In this document: piece after piece, positions 1 to 13,100 of the stretch | Numbering within the stretch: the stretch's first letter is position 1 | Layout of the letters: the number at the start of each line of letters is the position of its first letter | Source: Phorcus lineatus | Lineage: Eukaryota; Mollusca; Gastropoda; Trochida; Trochidae | Direction: 5' to 3' | Assembly (NCBI GenBank): GCA_921293015.1 | Contig: OV121095.1 | Location: 33,515,484-33,579,483 of the forward strand | Length of the DNA: 64,000 nucleotides | Made by a program: the position numbers and the translations under genes | The notes under the pieces: generated by a model | Told to the model about the DNA's origin: nothing | The model's input: only the letters and a program-made list of their open reading frames with translations | The model's database searches: none

Positions 1-3000
1 GACATAATAGAGGTTAAAAGTTACGACTTTTTAAAATAGAAAACGTACAATTTACCGCTCCTGGTGAGCGTTAATTACTCATATGTATTTTATAAAGCTA
101 ATCTAAAGCAAAAAAAGATATATTATTATACATATTATTGGAGTCAATAGTTTTCGTTAGTTTGAATAACCAGCATTGTGTAAATGGGGCGTGTGTTTCA
201 ACTACTGCACATATGCAAAGCTCTTATACCATTTTCATTGAAAACCATAAATTGTCATGTATAAGCCATTTTGGGATAAAAACGAGATATTGTTTCTCTC
301 TTTAGGAATATAACCGAGTTTAATGTATCATGAAAATTTGCCACTATATAACGTCATCAAACTTATCTTTAGGAAGTGTTTTTATAACATTAGTCTTCAA
401 ACTCGATTAATGAATAATTTATAAATTTCATTTTAGAATCCTTGCAATGATACATAAACGTAGAACAAAAGAAAAACATTTGTCTCACCTTTACTTGTGC
501 TTAAACGTCAATAATATCCCTTTTTAAAGTTGTAGAATGATGTTTCTTTAATATAAACATTATCATTGCAATAACATAGACACGATTTATGCTTTGAGAA
601 TAGGAATGATTATTTATAGCTATCTGACTACAGAACTACAGTCAATGACCCAATTATGATAGCATTGTATGCAGTTACGTCATAAAAAATGTAATAGGAC
701 GTCTAATGTAGAATAACTTTCCTTGATAGAGTAACTACATTCTCCTAGGCGGTGTTTAATGTATTGTCACTTTGAACGCTTTGGAGGTGTTAAGATGTGA
801 AAATGCAATTTTACCGTTTTATTCTTGACAAAATAATTTTAGATATTATGATTTTAACAATTTCAACCTTTTCATGTGGTCGTTAAGGAATCATATACTT
901 TTTCATGATTCAAGATCTTTCATATTTCACTATGTAAGTATATATGTAGATATTTCTACTGAGTTTTCCCACGTACTAAAACATGCGAAAAGCGCTACCT
1001 ACATCATTACCCTGAAGGAGTTATAATTTCAAAGATGTTACTTAGCGCGACCATATAGTATTCAGTATAACAGTATATTTACCTCATTCTACAATAATTC
1101 AAGACAATCCCGTGTCTCATACTTTCCTTTAAAATTGGACATTTTGGATAACACGTCTCTTCAATGACAAAAGGTGTCTACGACGGAAACCTCAGTTATA
1201 TCGTATTAATGACAGCGCTGCATATATGATTGGCAGCAGTCATGTCCTATTAACGAATGCAAAAGGACGTCCTGTGTGTTTAAAGATGCTTAAAGAGCGA
1301 CTCCGTGAGTTGTTGATCCAGTCAAATATGCCAAACTTAATCAATGGTGTCATTTGATCGCGAAGTATCGACTGTTACCAAAAAGACACATTTTAAAGCT
1401 TGTTGGCTTTTTACAGTGACAATATGAAGGTAGAACGTCACAATTGTGATCGAAAACCGGACAGTGGCGCGCGTCAAATAGTCAAACGTAATTTTGGAGA
1501 TTTATCTTAAACAGATTGGAGGGCAATTAGGGGTTGATAGCGTTTGTTAGGTTATATAACTAGTATCCATGTATATTGGACGTGATATCTACACCTCTGT
1601 GCATTTATAAGGCTGTTTTTAGATTTTCATGGAAAACCAGTATTTGTCAGACACATGTCTTTTGGACATGAAAAGTTAAGATATTTAGATTTTATATCAC
1701 CACATATGACATTTAGGTTCGTATCAAAGGTAAATAATATGTTATGAAACTCACGGAGTGGCTCTTTGATAGTGTTAATAACTTAATAACGTTACGGTCT
1801 ATTCGTTTATCTCATAATTTCAGGTTACAACAAAATGTCTAACTAATTTAGAGACATGCATGTTTTATTTTCGTTGCCTTATTAAATTTGTTTCATTAAT
1901 AATTTTAGAGAAAATTCAGTCACTCTTAATGTCCTAAAAGGTGGCGTGTTGCATATGTAGTGACACGACTATATACTGTCCATAAAATGTGTACAGAGAA
2001 GAACATAAATTATGCAATCTTAACAGTTTTAATGATAATGTTTATTTTGATCTTAATGTCACAGTAATAAAGTCTCTGACAACTTCTCATGAAGTTGCAA
2101 ATTTTACCAATTTTATGTAATATAGTTTAAACTGTTGACAGAAGAAGTCACCCCTTGTGAAATTTAATTTTTTTTGTTAAAACTATTTAAAAAATAATGA
2201 TTGTCTGATAAATGGGAGAAACCTTGTAATTTGAAAATCGTACGTTGTACCCCACGGATAGTGTCACATTTTAACGATTTTGCGATTTCCGTCGCATTGG
2301 CCATATACACAATAGTTTGCAACAATAAAATGGTGGCTGTCTAAAATGGAGACACAAACACGCAATTCGGTCTTTCACTTCTTTCTCTCTTCACATAACT
2401 AGTTAATGCCGAAGGTGTAACGAAATGTAACATCAATATATCTTGGTCCCGCTGTCGTTGCAGGCTATGGTGAAATATTCTTGCCGACACCTTAAACTGA
2501 TGATATATAGGCCTATGGATATATGAACAATGTCATTACAAAACGTCATAGATATGGTTAAACATTGCTGTATGTCCACAAGAAACGGTGTATGGAATAG
2601 TGCAATGACGTAAATTAGAACCCCAGAGCAATTGCGATATATAACGTTACAATTAGTTCAATCTCATTAAAATATGTGATGAGTTTCTTGCACTGCGTTA
2701 TGCTGCGTAGAATTAAAAAAATTCTAATCATGTTTAAGTGAGATTGGAACTAAATTTACATTGACATACATGTATTATCGGGTAATTATTAATAAGACTT
2801 TATGTCTAGTTTCAGTCAAAGTGATTATCTTATAATAAACAATGTTGGTTTGTTTATTCTATTTAGCTCAAAATAGATTCAATAGATCATCTGTATTTTT
2901 ATTGGAACAGAAAATATTATTTCTCGGATTTACAGGAAATAGTTCAAATACCGTCAATGAAAAAAACAATGCTACAATTCAATACCTTAGACCCAAGCCC

Positions 3001-3360
3001 AGATTCTTCAATGACATACTAGTATATCAAAATCAAATTCGTTTGACTTCAAACGATCGCGATTTTGTTATCCTACATGAGCGTTTATCACTGTGATAAA
3101 TAACAATATTTTTCTTATTACGATTATGATGAAATGGTTTGAAAATTTTGGACATGTTGACCTTTATGTAAATACGAACCAGACATACATCAACACCCAT
3201 GATAAACTGATCGTTAACGTACGCAAATATCGTTGTCTATTCAAACACACCTTGTAAAATGAAAATATCAACGATTGTAGTCACAATGGAATCAAACCCA
3301 CACCGAAACTCTTAATTGACTCATAACTCTTCAATCGGATCGATACCCTTCCGTTTAACG
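1..3360. other. 5' flanking region, no gene seen
   Basis: AT-rich sequence upstream of the filamin gene. I see no convincing coding exon here. The only clear structure is the inverted-repeat element at 1291-1769. An 84-codon open frame at 2842-3096 has no recognisable domain and the low-complexity composition of noncoding DNA. Confidence 0.6.
1291..1769. mobile_element. Miniature inverted-repeat element, family A copy 1
   Basis: The left end reads TTAAAGAGCGACTCCGTGAG and the right end carries its inverse, CTCACGGAGTGGCTCTTT, giving terminal inverted repeats of about 20 bp. The interior is nearly the same as the element at 14224-14700, including a shared GC-rich core with GGACAGTGGCGCGCGTCAAA. 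It has no coding capacity. It is a non-autonomous DNA transposon; the superfamily is uncertain. Confidence 0.8.
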
Positions 3361-3790
3361 CCAAGCGTCAGGTGAAAGCGCCACACCTGTATGTTCAAAA
3401 GAATGCCGCCACCTGTCACCTATATACGATTCGTCTTCAGGTAAATACTAGGACCAGGTGGCTGGGCGTTTGTCATGCTTGACGAGCGGCAAACCAAACC
3501 GGTTCCCGACTTGCTCCTGAATATGCAAGGCCGTGGACGGTGTAAGCCTCTCAAGTAGACTTAGGGACAACACCCACTCAGGTAAAACGAAATCACCTTA
3601 CAGGTAAAGACTGTTGAATCGCCTCGCTGGAACCGTTGGGAGGTATATGGTCATATGGTGTGAAACACACGCCGCTTAGGCGATTGAAAAAGCCGGTCGA
3701 TTTGTCTTATTGAACTGTTAATCGGACATCGATTCTTGTTGTGGAATTCATTCGAGGTTCTTATTGGAATATACACCTGGAACTACCGTT
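3361..3790 (+). promoter_or_regulatory. Probable promoter / 5' UTR of the filamin gene
   Basis: Base composition becomes more GC-rich than the flank just before the first coding exon. CAGGTG or CACCTG E-box cores cluster at about 3370-3465. A TATA-like CTATATAC lies near 3420. CAGGTAAA, which resembles a splice donor, occurs three times (about 3438-3607), so a 5' UTR intron is possible. The frame upstream of the ATG is closed by TAA at 3719. The transcription start cannot be fixed from sequence alone. Confidence 0.4.
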
Positions 3791-4133
3791 ATGGGTGACG
3801 TTCAAGAAGTGGATATAATAAGCTACCAGGCCCGGTCCAAGGAGGGTCGGGGCTTGTCAGTGAGGGGTGGGGATAGCGACAAATGGATTACAATTCAGAA
3901 GAACACCTTCACAAACTGGGTAAATATTCAGATCCAAGAAACAGGCCACTCTGTGTCAAACCTTCAAGAAGATTTTTGTGATGGCATACGTCTGTGTGAA
4001 TTGGTTTCGGCCCTTCAAAACAAAAAAATTGGCAGAGTGATTAAAAAACCAGTGAACCAACATCAAATGTTGGAAAATGTCACACTGGCTCTGAATGCTA
4101 TTGCAGCAGACAACGTACGACTAGTCAACATAG
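3791..4133 (+). CDS. Filamin exon 1: start and most of CH1
   Basis: Residues 1-114 plus one base. ATG at 3791 is the first in-frame methionine after an upstream stop at 3719, with G at -3 and +4. A 30-residue leader (MGDVQEVDIIS...) precedes CH1, which begins KWITIQKNTFTNWVN and continues through the NLQEDFCDGIRLCELV helix to the LENVTLALNAI motif. The KNTFTNW segment corresponds to the first actin-binding element of filamin CH1. The donor is G|GTAAGT, phase 1. Confidence 0.95.
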
Positions 4134-7100
4134 GTAAGTAAATACCTACATTCGCCCTTTACCTGTGGTGTATATCATGATACCTACCTCAGACTCAGAC
4201 TAGCCCATGGCAAACAGCAGGTGAAATAGACACCACGATCGATCAAAATGTCAAAATTGAAAATTGGTGCATGTGATGTTGCATGTCTACTTACCAAAGC
4301 ATTTTTCATTGGATTTAAGATATATGACTTACATACTGTTAGTTTTGTCACTTCTCTCGAAAAAAAAAAATACATTTCTTGAAGTTGACATCATACTTCA
4401 AAATTGTCAACTGCATTATACACATAATACCCATGTACAAAGATATATTTGCTTTGATGAAAACATCAATGAAATTGTCAACTGAAAACTTCATCATATT
4501 AAAGCATTTTGCAACAACACCCATGCCAAAATATCAACATGTCAACATGTCAACTGAATTTTATGCTTTAATTCTACAATATTTTAAAACAGTCTCTATT
4601 TACAAAACAAAACCACTAATCAAAATTTCACCTGACATCATTTTAAACAGGTTGCACATTTTGCCTTTATGGCTGATTTAATCTTAAATTAAAAACCAAG
4701 ATCAATCTATAACTGAAATTAATGTCAACAAACAACAACACTGCTAATGGTTAAAACATTCCCTTAGCGGCGCTAAACAACTCATTCACATCATCAACTA
4801 CACCAATGCAAACTTCATAATGTTTTTTTATATCAATTTGGAAATCTATTTTATCCACCATTTTATCCACTGAAATCTACGCATTTATTGTATCATTCTC
4901 CTATTTTGAGCATCTGTCATATTGACTTGATAATACTCATGCATTCTTCATATTGATTATGCTTGAATCAATATTACTATAAATAATGTACGTCACTTAT
5001 ACCAACACAGATTGTTATCATTCGAGACAAATATGACTTATGAGTGTATCAAGGTATGTGTGTCATGTGAAATAAACATTAGTAGTTTGTAGCCAAGAAC
5101 CATGTTTATTCCTTACATGCAGTAGAGTATCACGTTTATTGTTTAGTGGGATAGCTGAATTTATATATATTGTTTATACTCATAATAAAATATCAATAAT
5201 ATCACAAAAAAGAATCATTTATACTACCTAGCTAAAAATGTGTCGCATTTGAATAAGGTATGGAAATTTCATAGCAAAGAATAAATATATTGTGTTTATA
5301 TTGTTGATTGAATTAATCATTGATGTTGCATATTAGAATAATATTCACATTGCATGTCAGGCGAAATGAACATTGATATTCCATGCCAAATACATGTACA
5401 TTGCATATCTACACGTAAACATAGCTAATGAAAACATTCCAACGGGCAATTGATGAATGTATATTTCATGGGTTGTTGAGTATGTGCTGATTTCAGGCTT
5501 GACGTGTCATAGAGATTGTGAAAAGATAGCACAATACCTAAGTCAGCTTTTCTTATACAATTTGTTGAAAGAGGTTATTCTTAGCTTGTCGTTACTTCTT
5601 GTTATGATAATTCCATACAAATGAATAAAAGTAACACCATAACAAATATTTTTACTTTATAAACTGATTTAGGACTCTTGATAGGATTTGGTTTACAGCT
5701 TATTGGTTAAATATCTTAATTTGAAATAATATATTTTTATATTACTATAATTTGAAAAGTGTTTAATAATGAATCTCTTATCTCATATTGTTGATGGTTT
5801 GAGAAAATAACTTTTTGTACAACATCAATCTTTTCATTAAGAATGGTAGAGTATCCTGCAATTAAAATTTAAGTGGTCACACAAAACTCATCTATTAATT
5901 GACAATAGACACTGATCTTATTAAGTGACGAGTGATTAAATTACTAAGAGGAAATACCCTCCCATTTATCAGTGATTAACTTACTTAGAGGAAAATACCC
6001 TTGCAGTCATCTTTAATCGACTCTGTTTGATCTAGATATCAACATGACATGTACAATGATGTAGATTTCATTGTTGCTATTTGCATAGTTCTTCAGGATA
6101 TCGACAACACCCCGAACCTGTTAGTCATGTCCCCACCCATCCCTTTGACATTGATATGCTGAAATGTACATACAGAACCTAAATATATATCATATTCAGG
6201 TGTAACAAGCTTCTTATAAGTAGTAGTCTATTAACTGTGATCGTCTATTTCAATGCAATCAATAGTAAGCTTGATGTAAGGGGTCTATTATACACATTTT
6301 TTCAATGCAATCAACAAAATAATATTTTTATGCCTGCTCATTGATGATATACTAGGTGTGTAGAAATTTACATTATGGCAGTAACGGCTTCATCTCTGTT
6401 AGCACTTATTTTATGTTCATTACGGCCATTTCAAAAGAACTTACAAAAATCCTTTTGTCTTTTAAATGACCTGGTGATGAAATGTGAATGAAAATTTCAA
6501 AGATTGATAACTGTTGAACATAAAAAAATTAAACTTTTTTGTATCGGTAAAGATTTAGAACTCCCCAAACATATCTTTTTGAATATATATTTATTTGAAT
6601 GTTTTTAAATGTATAAAATGTGCAAATCAGTGTTAAGGTTTCAGGTTCTGAAATAAAAGTATACCTGTCAGTAACAAGTTTGACTAACATATAGTCCCTG
6701 AAAAAAGATTTCACCAAAAATCTAATTTTCAATATTAGGTATGAAATAACATAAAAAAAGGAGTCCTGCACAATACTTAATTTCAGGCTATGGTTGAGGC
6801 AACTAGACTTGCCAACATTTCTAGACTTAAGAAGGCTCCTTTAATATTTTGCCATAGGATCTGGATGACAGACTAATAACATGGTATTATGTACACAAAT
6901 AACTTGAAAATATACAAAAATAAGTTAACAAACATTTTGGTGAAAACTTGCTTTTTTTATTTAATAATTCAATTGACATTTGATCTATTGCTTGATGTCA
7001 ATGAAATGTATACTTTCTGCATAGGAGTATAATAACCATCGTGATGAAAGCTCAATTTGAAGTTTATGGTTTAGAAATTATATTTGTCATTTTACATTAT

Positions 7101-10100
7101 ACCAAAGGTGATCATCTCAGGCTTCAATGTGCCTCATAGACATTCACTCAAAGTAATTTCCTTTATACTTGTTTATGGCTTTGTCAGGCATGAGTCTAAA
7201 TCATTAATCCCAAACATATTTCTAAACAACAGAAAGTGCTATTGTAATAAATAATTCAGATAAGATAAAATATAAAGTTCCATTAGAATATTTGTTTCTA
7301 GGATGATATCATAAACCTTTACACTTCTGCAGATACAGCAGAAAATCTTTTTTCTTTGCCGTGTACTTAACATATATAGTGCATATATAGTGCCAAGCTC
7401 TGCAAAACTGTAAATTATAATCTATATACTGTCTGTCAAGTCAGTTATTGACCAACACAGATCCAAAAGGAATAATTACTGTACGCTTAAAGAGACACTA
7501 TTTGATTTGTTGAAGTCCCAAATACCAAACTTTATGAGTGGTGTCATTTTATCAACAAATATTGACTGTTCCTGAAATAATCATTTTAGTTCTAATCGGT
7601 ATTGAAGAGTGACAATATTAAGATATAAAGTTATAATTCCTAATGAAAACTTGACAATAACACAGTCAAATAGTCAAACATAATTTTGAAACCTTTTCTG
7701 AAGGAGGTAGGATAAAATTTTGGTCTTTACAAGCTTTTAAACTAGTATTCATGTAAATGGTCAGTGCGATTGGACATTGACACACACATATGGGTGTTTA
7801 TCAGTTTTTATTGAAAACTAATAATTGTCATGTGCATGTATTCAGTATTTCCATATCCGAATATCTGAGACATTTTGAATGAACATGTGAGTCCAACAAG
7901 TCAAGGAGTATTCCGCTAAGGTAGTCTGCATTGTTTATGAGGACATTGTATTGTTTAATTCATTAGGCACAAGAGGACTTGACCTGGATAAAGCTTCGAA
8001 AAATGCTTTTAAGTATCACATAAACTTGCTTATAAGGCACTCCACTGTTTGTGAGGGAATAGAATTTGTTTTTATGTTATGGAGGTTGTAAAAAGGCTGT
8101 TAACAAATATATACCTTTTTCTTCTTTCATGGTTACTGAAAGGTGTCCATTAGGCTATCTGTCATTGTCACAAAATTATCAGAATTAAGTATAACATTTT
8201 CAAATGTATTCAAGAAAAATGTTTTGATTCAAATGAAAGGAACATTTCTTGCAGAATGTATAATATTCTGAAATGTTTTTTCCCCCTGAAAGCTATAATC
8301 TGAAAGATAAAAACAAACTACATATAGTAAGCATAAGGTTTCTTGTCTATATCAAGATTTAAAGCATTCTTTAAAAATGATACCTCTGGCAATTCAAAGT
8401 TATTCAAAGCTTATTCCATTTTTGGCAAGTCAAGTTCTATGATGCCTATGTCACATGAATAAAAATTTCTAGAAATCTAAAAGTCAATGGACCAAAATTC
8501 ATGAACTTTTCATGAAAGTTTTGTTAACTTGATGAACAGTAAGAAGCTGTCACCAACAATTCATGAAGAATTCATAAACTCAAAATAGTTCATGGTTAGT
8601 TCATGAACCATTTTAACTGCCTGATCCTATTAAGCTCATTTGCTTAACTTTTGACAAGAAAGATTTTATGGAACTTTTCTATTTTTACAATGGTATCAGG
8701 GTAGATCCTAACATTGATTTTTAAGCATTTATCGTTCTTTTAAAACGGTTCTATATTGTTACATTGCTATTATCAAATTAAAGGTGTTGATTTTCCAAAA
8801 AGTTTTTTCCTTTTGTTAAAATGTTTACTGAAAACTAGGACAGATTAAATTTTCAACAACAGAGTATATCCCAGTTGTCATCCAAATATATTTTTCAGGC
8901 CGGATTGGTGAAATAGTGGTCATCTAAACATATTTATTACACTCGGACTAGTAAACTGGTGGTCATCTAAACACATTTATTACTCTCGGACTAGTAAACT
9001 GGTGGTCATCTAAACATATTTATTACACTCGGACTAGTGAACTAGTGGTCATCTAAACATATTTATTACACTCAGACTAGTGAACTAGTGGTCATCTAAA
9101 CATATTTATTACACTTGGACTAGTGAACTAGTGGTCATCTAAACATATTTATTACACTTGGACTAGTGAACTAGTGGTCATCTAAAACTATTTATTACAC
9201 TCGGACTAGTGAACTGGTGGTCATCTAGACATTTTTATTACACTAAGACTAGTGAACTGGTGGTCATCTAAACATATTTATTACACTCGGACTAGTGAAC
9301 TAGTGGTCATCTAAACATATTTATTACACTTGGACTAGTGAACATAGTATTTATTACGTTCGGACTAGTGAACCAGTGTGAAGTTTAAAAGCAGGGTGAT
9401 AAGTTTTTTCAAGAAAAGTAAACAGATGGGCGCGTAGCAAAGAACTTGTATATATCACAATGACCTTTTAAGGTAATGTAGACTATAAGTAAATAGCCTT
9501 CTCTTCCTCTTTTATATACACTCTCATGTCATCCCTGGCACGTCTGCAGTTACTGTATTTGCTTTTGAAAAATTCATTTAGTTTTTTATTTGAATTTAAA
9601 TTTTTCATGAGATATATAACATGGTGTTAAAAATTTTCACAAAAGAGCTGGTTCAATATTTTGTTCATTTATAATTTCCAAGTTGTTTGTCAGCTTATGG
9701 ACATGTATAAATAGTGTTTTATCACCTTATATAAACAGTTGATTTTCATCATTTTGCCATTATAGAATATAATTTTCTTTATTGCACTTAAGAGATAATT
9801 TACCTGACCTTAAACATGAACATGAATATATCTAAAACATTTATTTATGAAGAAAGATGATTCATTTAAAAATTCATCATAAATGTCAGCATGAATAATA
9901 TCAATAAGTTCTGTATTCTGTGAACAATCACCTGTATGTGACAAGCATTTCCCAGTAATTTACAAGCATAAATAGCATACATAAATTGTCTCATGTTTTG
10001 ATTCAATAATTTAATGTTTATAATGAATTGGAAGTTATTGAAAGTTTTGGAAAATTTCATATGGATTTTTTATCAAATTATATTCTTTTTTTAAAAAATC

Positions 10101-13100
10101 ACTCCTGAATGATTTTCATTAAATTTATGATGCTTTGTGCCAAAAGAGATTTGTGATTATATCAATTCTTGTTCTTCTAAAAATACCAAATTATCGATAA
10201 GATTTGACCATTGGCCTTATTTGTATACAGCAGTCGATGTTCCATGTCCCATTTACATGAGTATCGACTGTCAAAACCAGTCCTTCTTCCCTTGTACTGT
10301 GGACATATTTTTGATAATACGTTTGGTAATCAAATCCACGCCCAAAATTTACGACATTGCACCTTTAAATTATGTTGTCACTCAACCTATAATCATTATC
10401 ATGATCAATTTCAGGAACAATCATTACTTTTAGATGAAATAACGTCATTTATAATGTTCTATATAATTGTATACAGTCAGACCCCGATAATCCGGACCCC
10501 GATAATCCGGATCTCGCAGTATCCGAACGGTAGCAAACTGTAACCAAACTAATCTCTATGTAAACTCATTAAATGTTGATTCATTAATCCGGTGATTCAG
10601 TCTCCGTATCCGAACGCTAATTAGCTGTAACGGATTAGTCAATTACAGCTATTTCTGCTTCATTAATCCGAACGTTTATCAAAGCGTTCGGTAATCCACT
10701 AGTCAAGCGAGCACCACACTGATTGAATCGGTAAACATCAATGACAGTGCAAGTTGAGTTGAGCGTGTCAGCAGTTTGTGATTGTAATAAATTGAGATGT
10801 CTCACTTTGTGTATCTGGAGTTTGTGATTTGTGTGATAGTTATAAATATCGTGTCAGAATGAGTTTAGTTGCATTTGACACTTGTCACGATGGCAAGTCC
10901 CGCCCCTAAGCGTAAACGATTCGAAATTACTGCCTCACAAAAAAGAGAAATTTGTAGATTTAAGCAGGAAAATGTAAAGGCCAGTTTTGATTCTGAAGAT
11001 TCTGCTTCACTTATCAGGGCAAGAAATGCCAAACATCAAAAACTAGAGGAAGCACTTTATGTTTGGATTAAGGAAATGACCAGTAAAAATGCCGCGGTCA
11101 GTGATGACATTTTGTTAGTAAAGGCAAAACAATTTGGTGATAAATTGCAAATTACTGATTTTGGCTATTCTCGCGGTTGGCTTTTCCGCTTCAAATCTCG
11201 CCATGCTATGACAAAACAAGTTTACCAGGGTGAAGCAGCAAGCGCTGATAAGACAGCTGTAATTCGTGGTCGAGTGTCTGTCTGTCTGTAAATTTGGTTC
11301 GTTTCAGTAGTCCGAACGTTTCACTATCCGAACGTTTTTGATGAAAAACGGAAGTGTTCGGATTATCGAGGTCTGACTGTATATGACTCCAAACAAAGCA
11401 ATGAATGACTGAAATGTTTTGTATAACTAATGTTAATATATTAACCAAGCAAATCAAATAAAAATCCATTCATATTATTCATATTTCATATTTTCTTAAG
11501 TGAAGATAATATTATAGAAAATAAAGATTATATTATCATATTACGGATAATTTCAATAAATACCTTTGCTTATTACATGCTATGTAACAAAATATGTTAT
11601 TTTGATTTGCTTAATGGATAAGCTATTTAAATCTTTAAGAGGGATAATCTAGAGTAGGGCAATTAATGTTAAAGAGATAAGACCCGTTCCGAAAATTATT
11701 TTGCTGAAGGCTTCAATGAAATTAAATCATTTATCAAAACTAATGCAATCAAAATGTAATTTGCACGCGGAAAAGGCCAATGTTTGCTATGGACAATATG
11801 ACCATGTCTAAATTTCAATCATCAGCACTTTTGAATACAAATAAATCAAGACCTGTCATCTGCAATTGACATGGGTCTGTAACTCTGTTTAAAATGTATA
11901 AGTATGTTTATTACATTTGAGCTTAAACCAGGTATGTGAAATATTGTCATTTTCACTCTTAGAAGTCCATTGTTTCCTGTGGACATATGATCATGTCTAA
12001 ATTTCAATCATCAGCACTTTTGAATACAAATGAATCAAGACCTGTCATCTGCAATTGACATGGGTCTCTGTGAAATGTATTAGCTTGTTTATTTCATTGT
12101 AGTCCTCAGACCTGGAATTTAAAATAATGTAATTTGCACTTTGAGAAGGCCAATGTTTGCTATGGACATATGACCATATCTATTTTTCAAGAATCAGCAC
12201 TTTGAATACAAATGAATCAAGACCTGTCATCTGCAATTGACAATGGACTGTTTGAAATGTATTAACTTGTTTATTGCATTGTAGTCCTCAACCAGGAATT
12301 TGTAATATGATCTGAAATGAGTGCTTTGTTAAGCTTGTCAGGCATGACCTGGAATGTACAAGCTAGACTATATCTTAGTTTGAAGAATTTCTTTTCTCAC
12401 TTCACAAAGCCATATAATCAATGTTACTATGTTAGCAAAAGCAAATCAAATAATGTGTAAACTATTAAAAAATATTTTATGTATTATCAAAAAAATATGT
12501 TCCAAACTGGAAAAAATTACAGGAAGTTAAATATTGTTTTATTATATATTATTGTATATTATGGGACAATATGATATTTGATCCAAACCATTCAGGGTGA
12601 TTGTTTTACAGGAATTACAGGAATTTGTTAACATAGGGTACAAGGTTTCTGGCTTAAAGAGAGAATAAATCTGAAAGTGACATGACAAAACTAACACTAC
12701 GCTGTTGGAATCACTTATGTTGCTCTTTGTAAATTGTGTTTTGTTACGAGAAGAAGTTGTTATTTCTGAAAATTACGAAATGCTTATCATTTAAGTATAG
12801 TAACAACAAACAGGTTCAATTTTGGTTTGTGATCCAAAACTGGACAATGGCGTGCCAATGACTCCAGGAGTTGCAAAGACAAATATGAGTTGGAGTGTTC
12901 AGTAGTTTGTACTTGTTAATGTGATGAAGAATTTTGTCTTCATACTATCTATATTGCCGATTTTACCATTATATTAAAAATAAAAGTATATTTGTTTTAC
13001 AACTTTAGGTATGAACATGTACATTTAACAAGATGATCTTAACCAAATTCAGACATCTGGTACTTAAGGCATATAACAATTGTCATTGCTTAATGATAGA

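Noticed and set aside
2842..3096. 84-codon open frame upstream of the gene
   Set aside because: No domain, no splice logic with exon 1, and composition like the flanking noncoding DNA.
8914..9374. Regular repeats that might suggest a CRISPR array
   Set aside because: Units are directly adjacent with no unique spacers, in an animal intron; it is a minisatellite.
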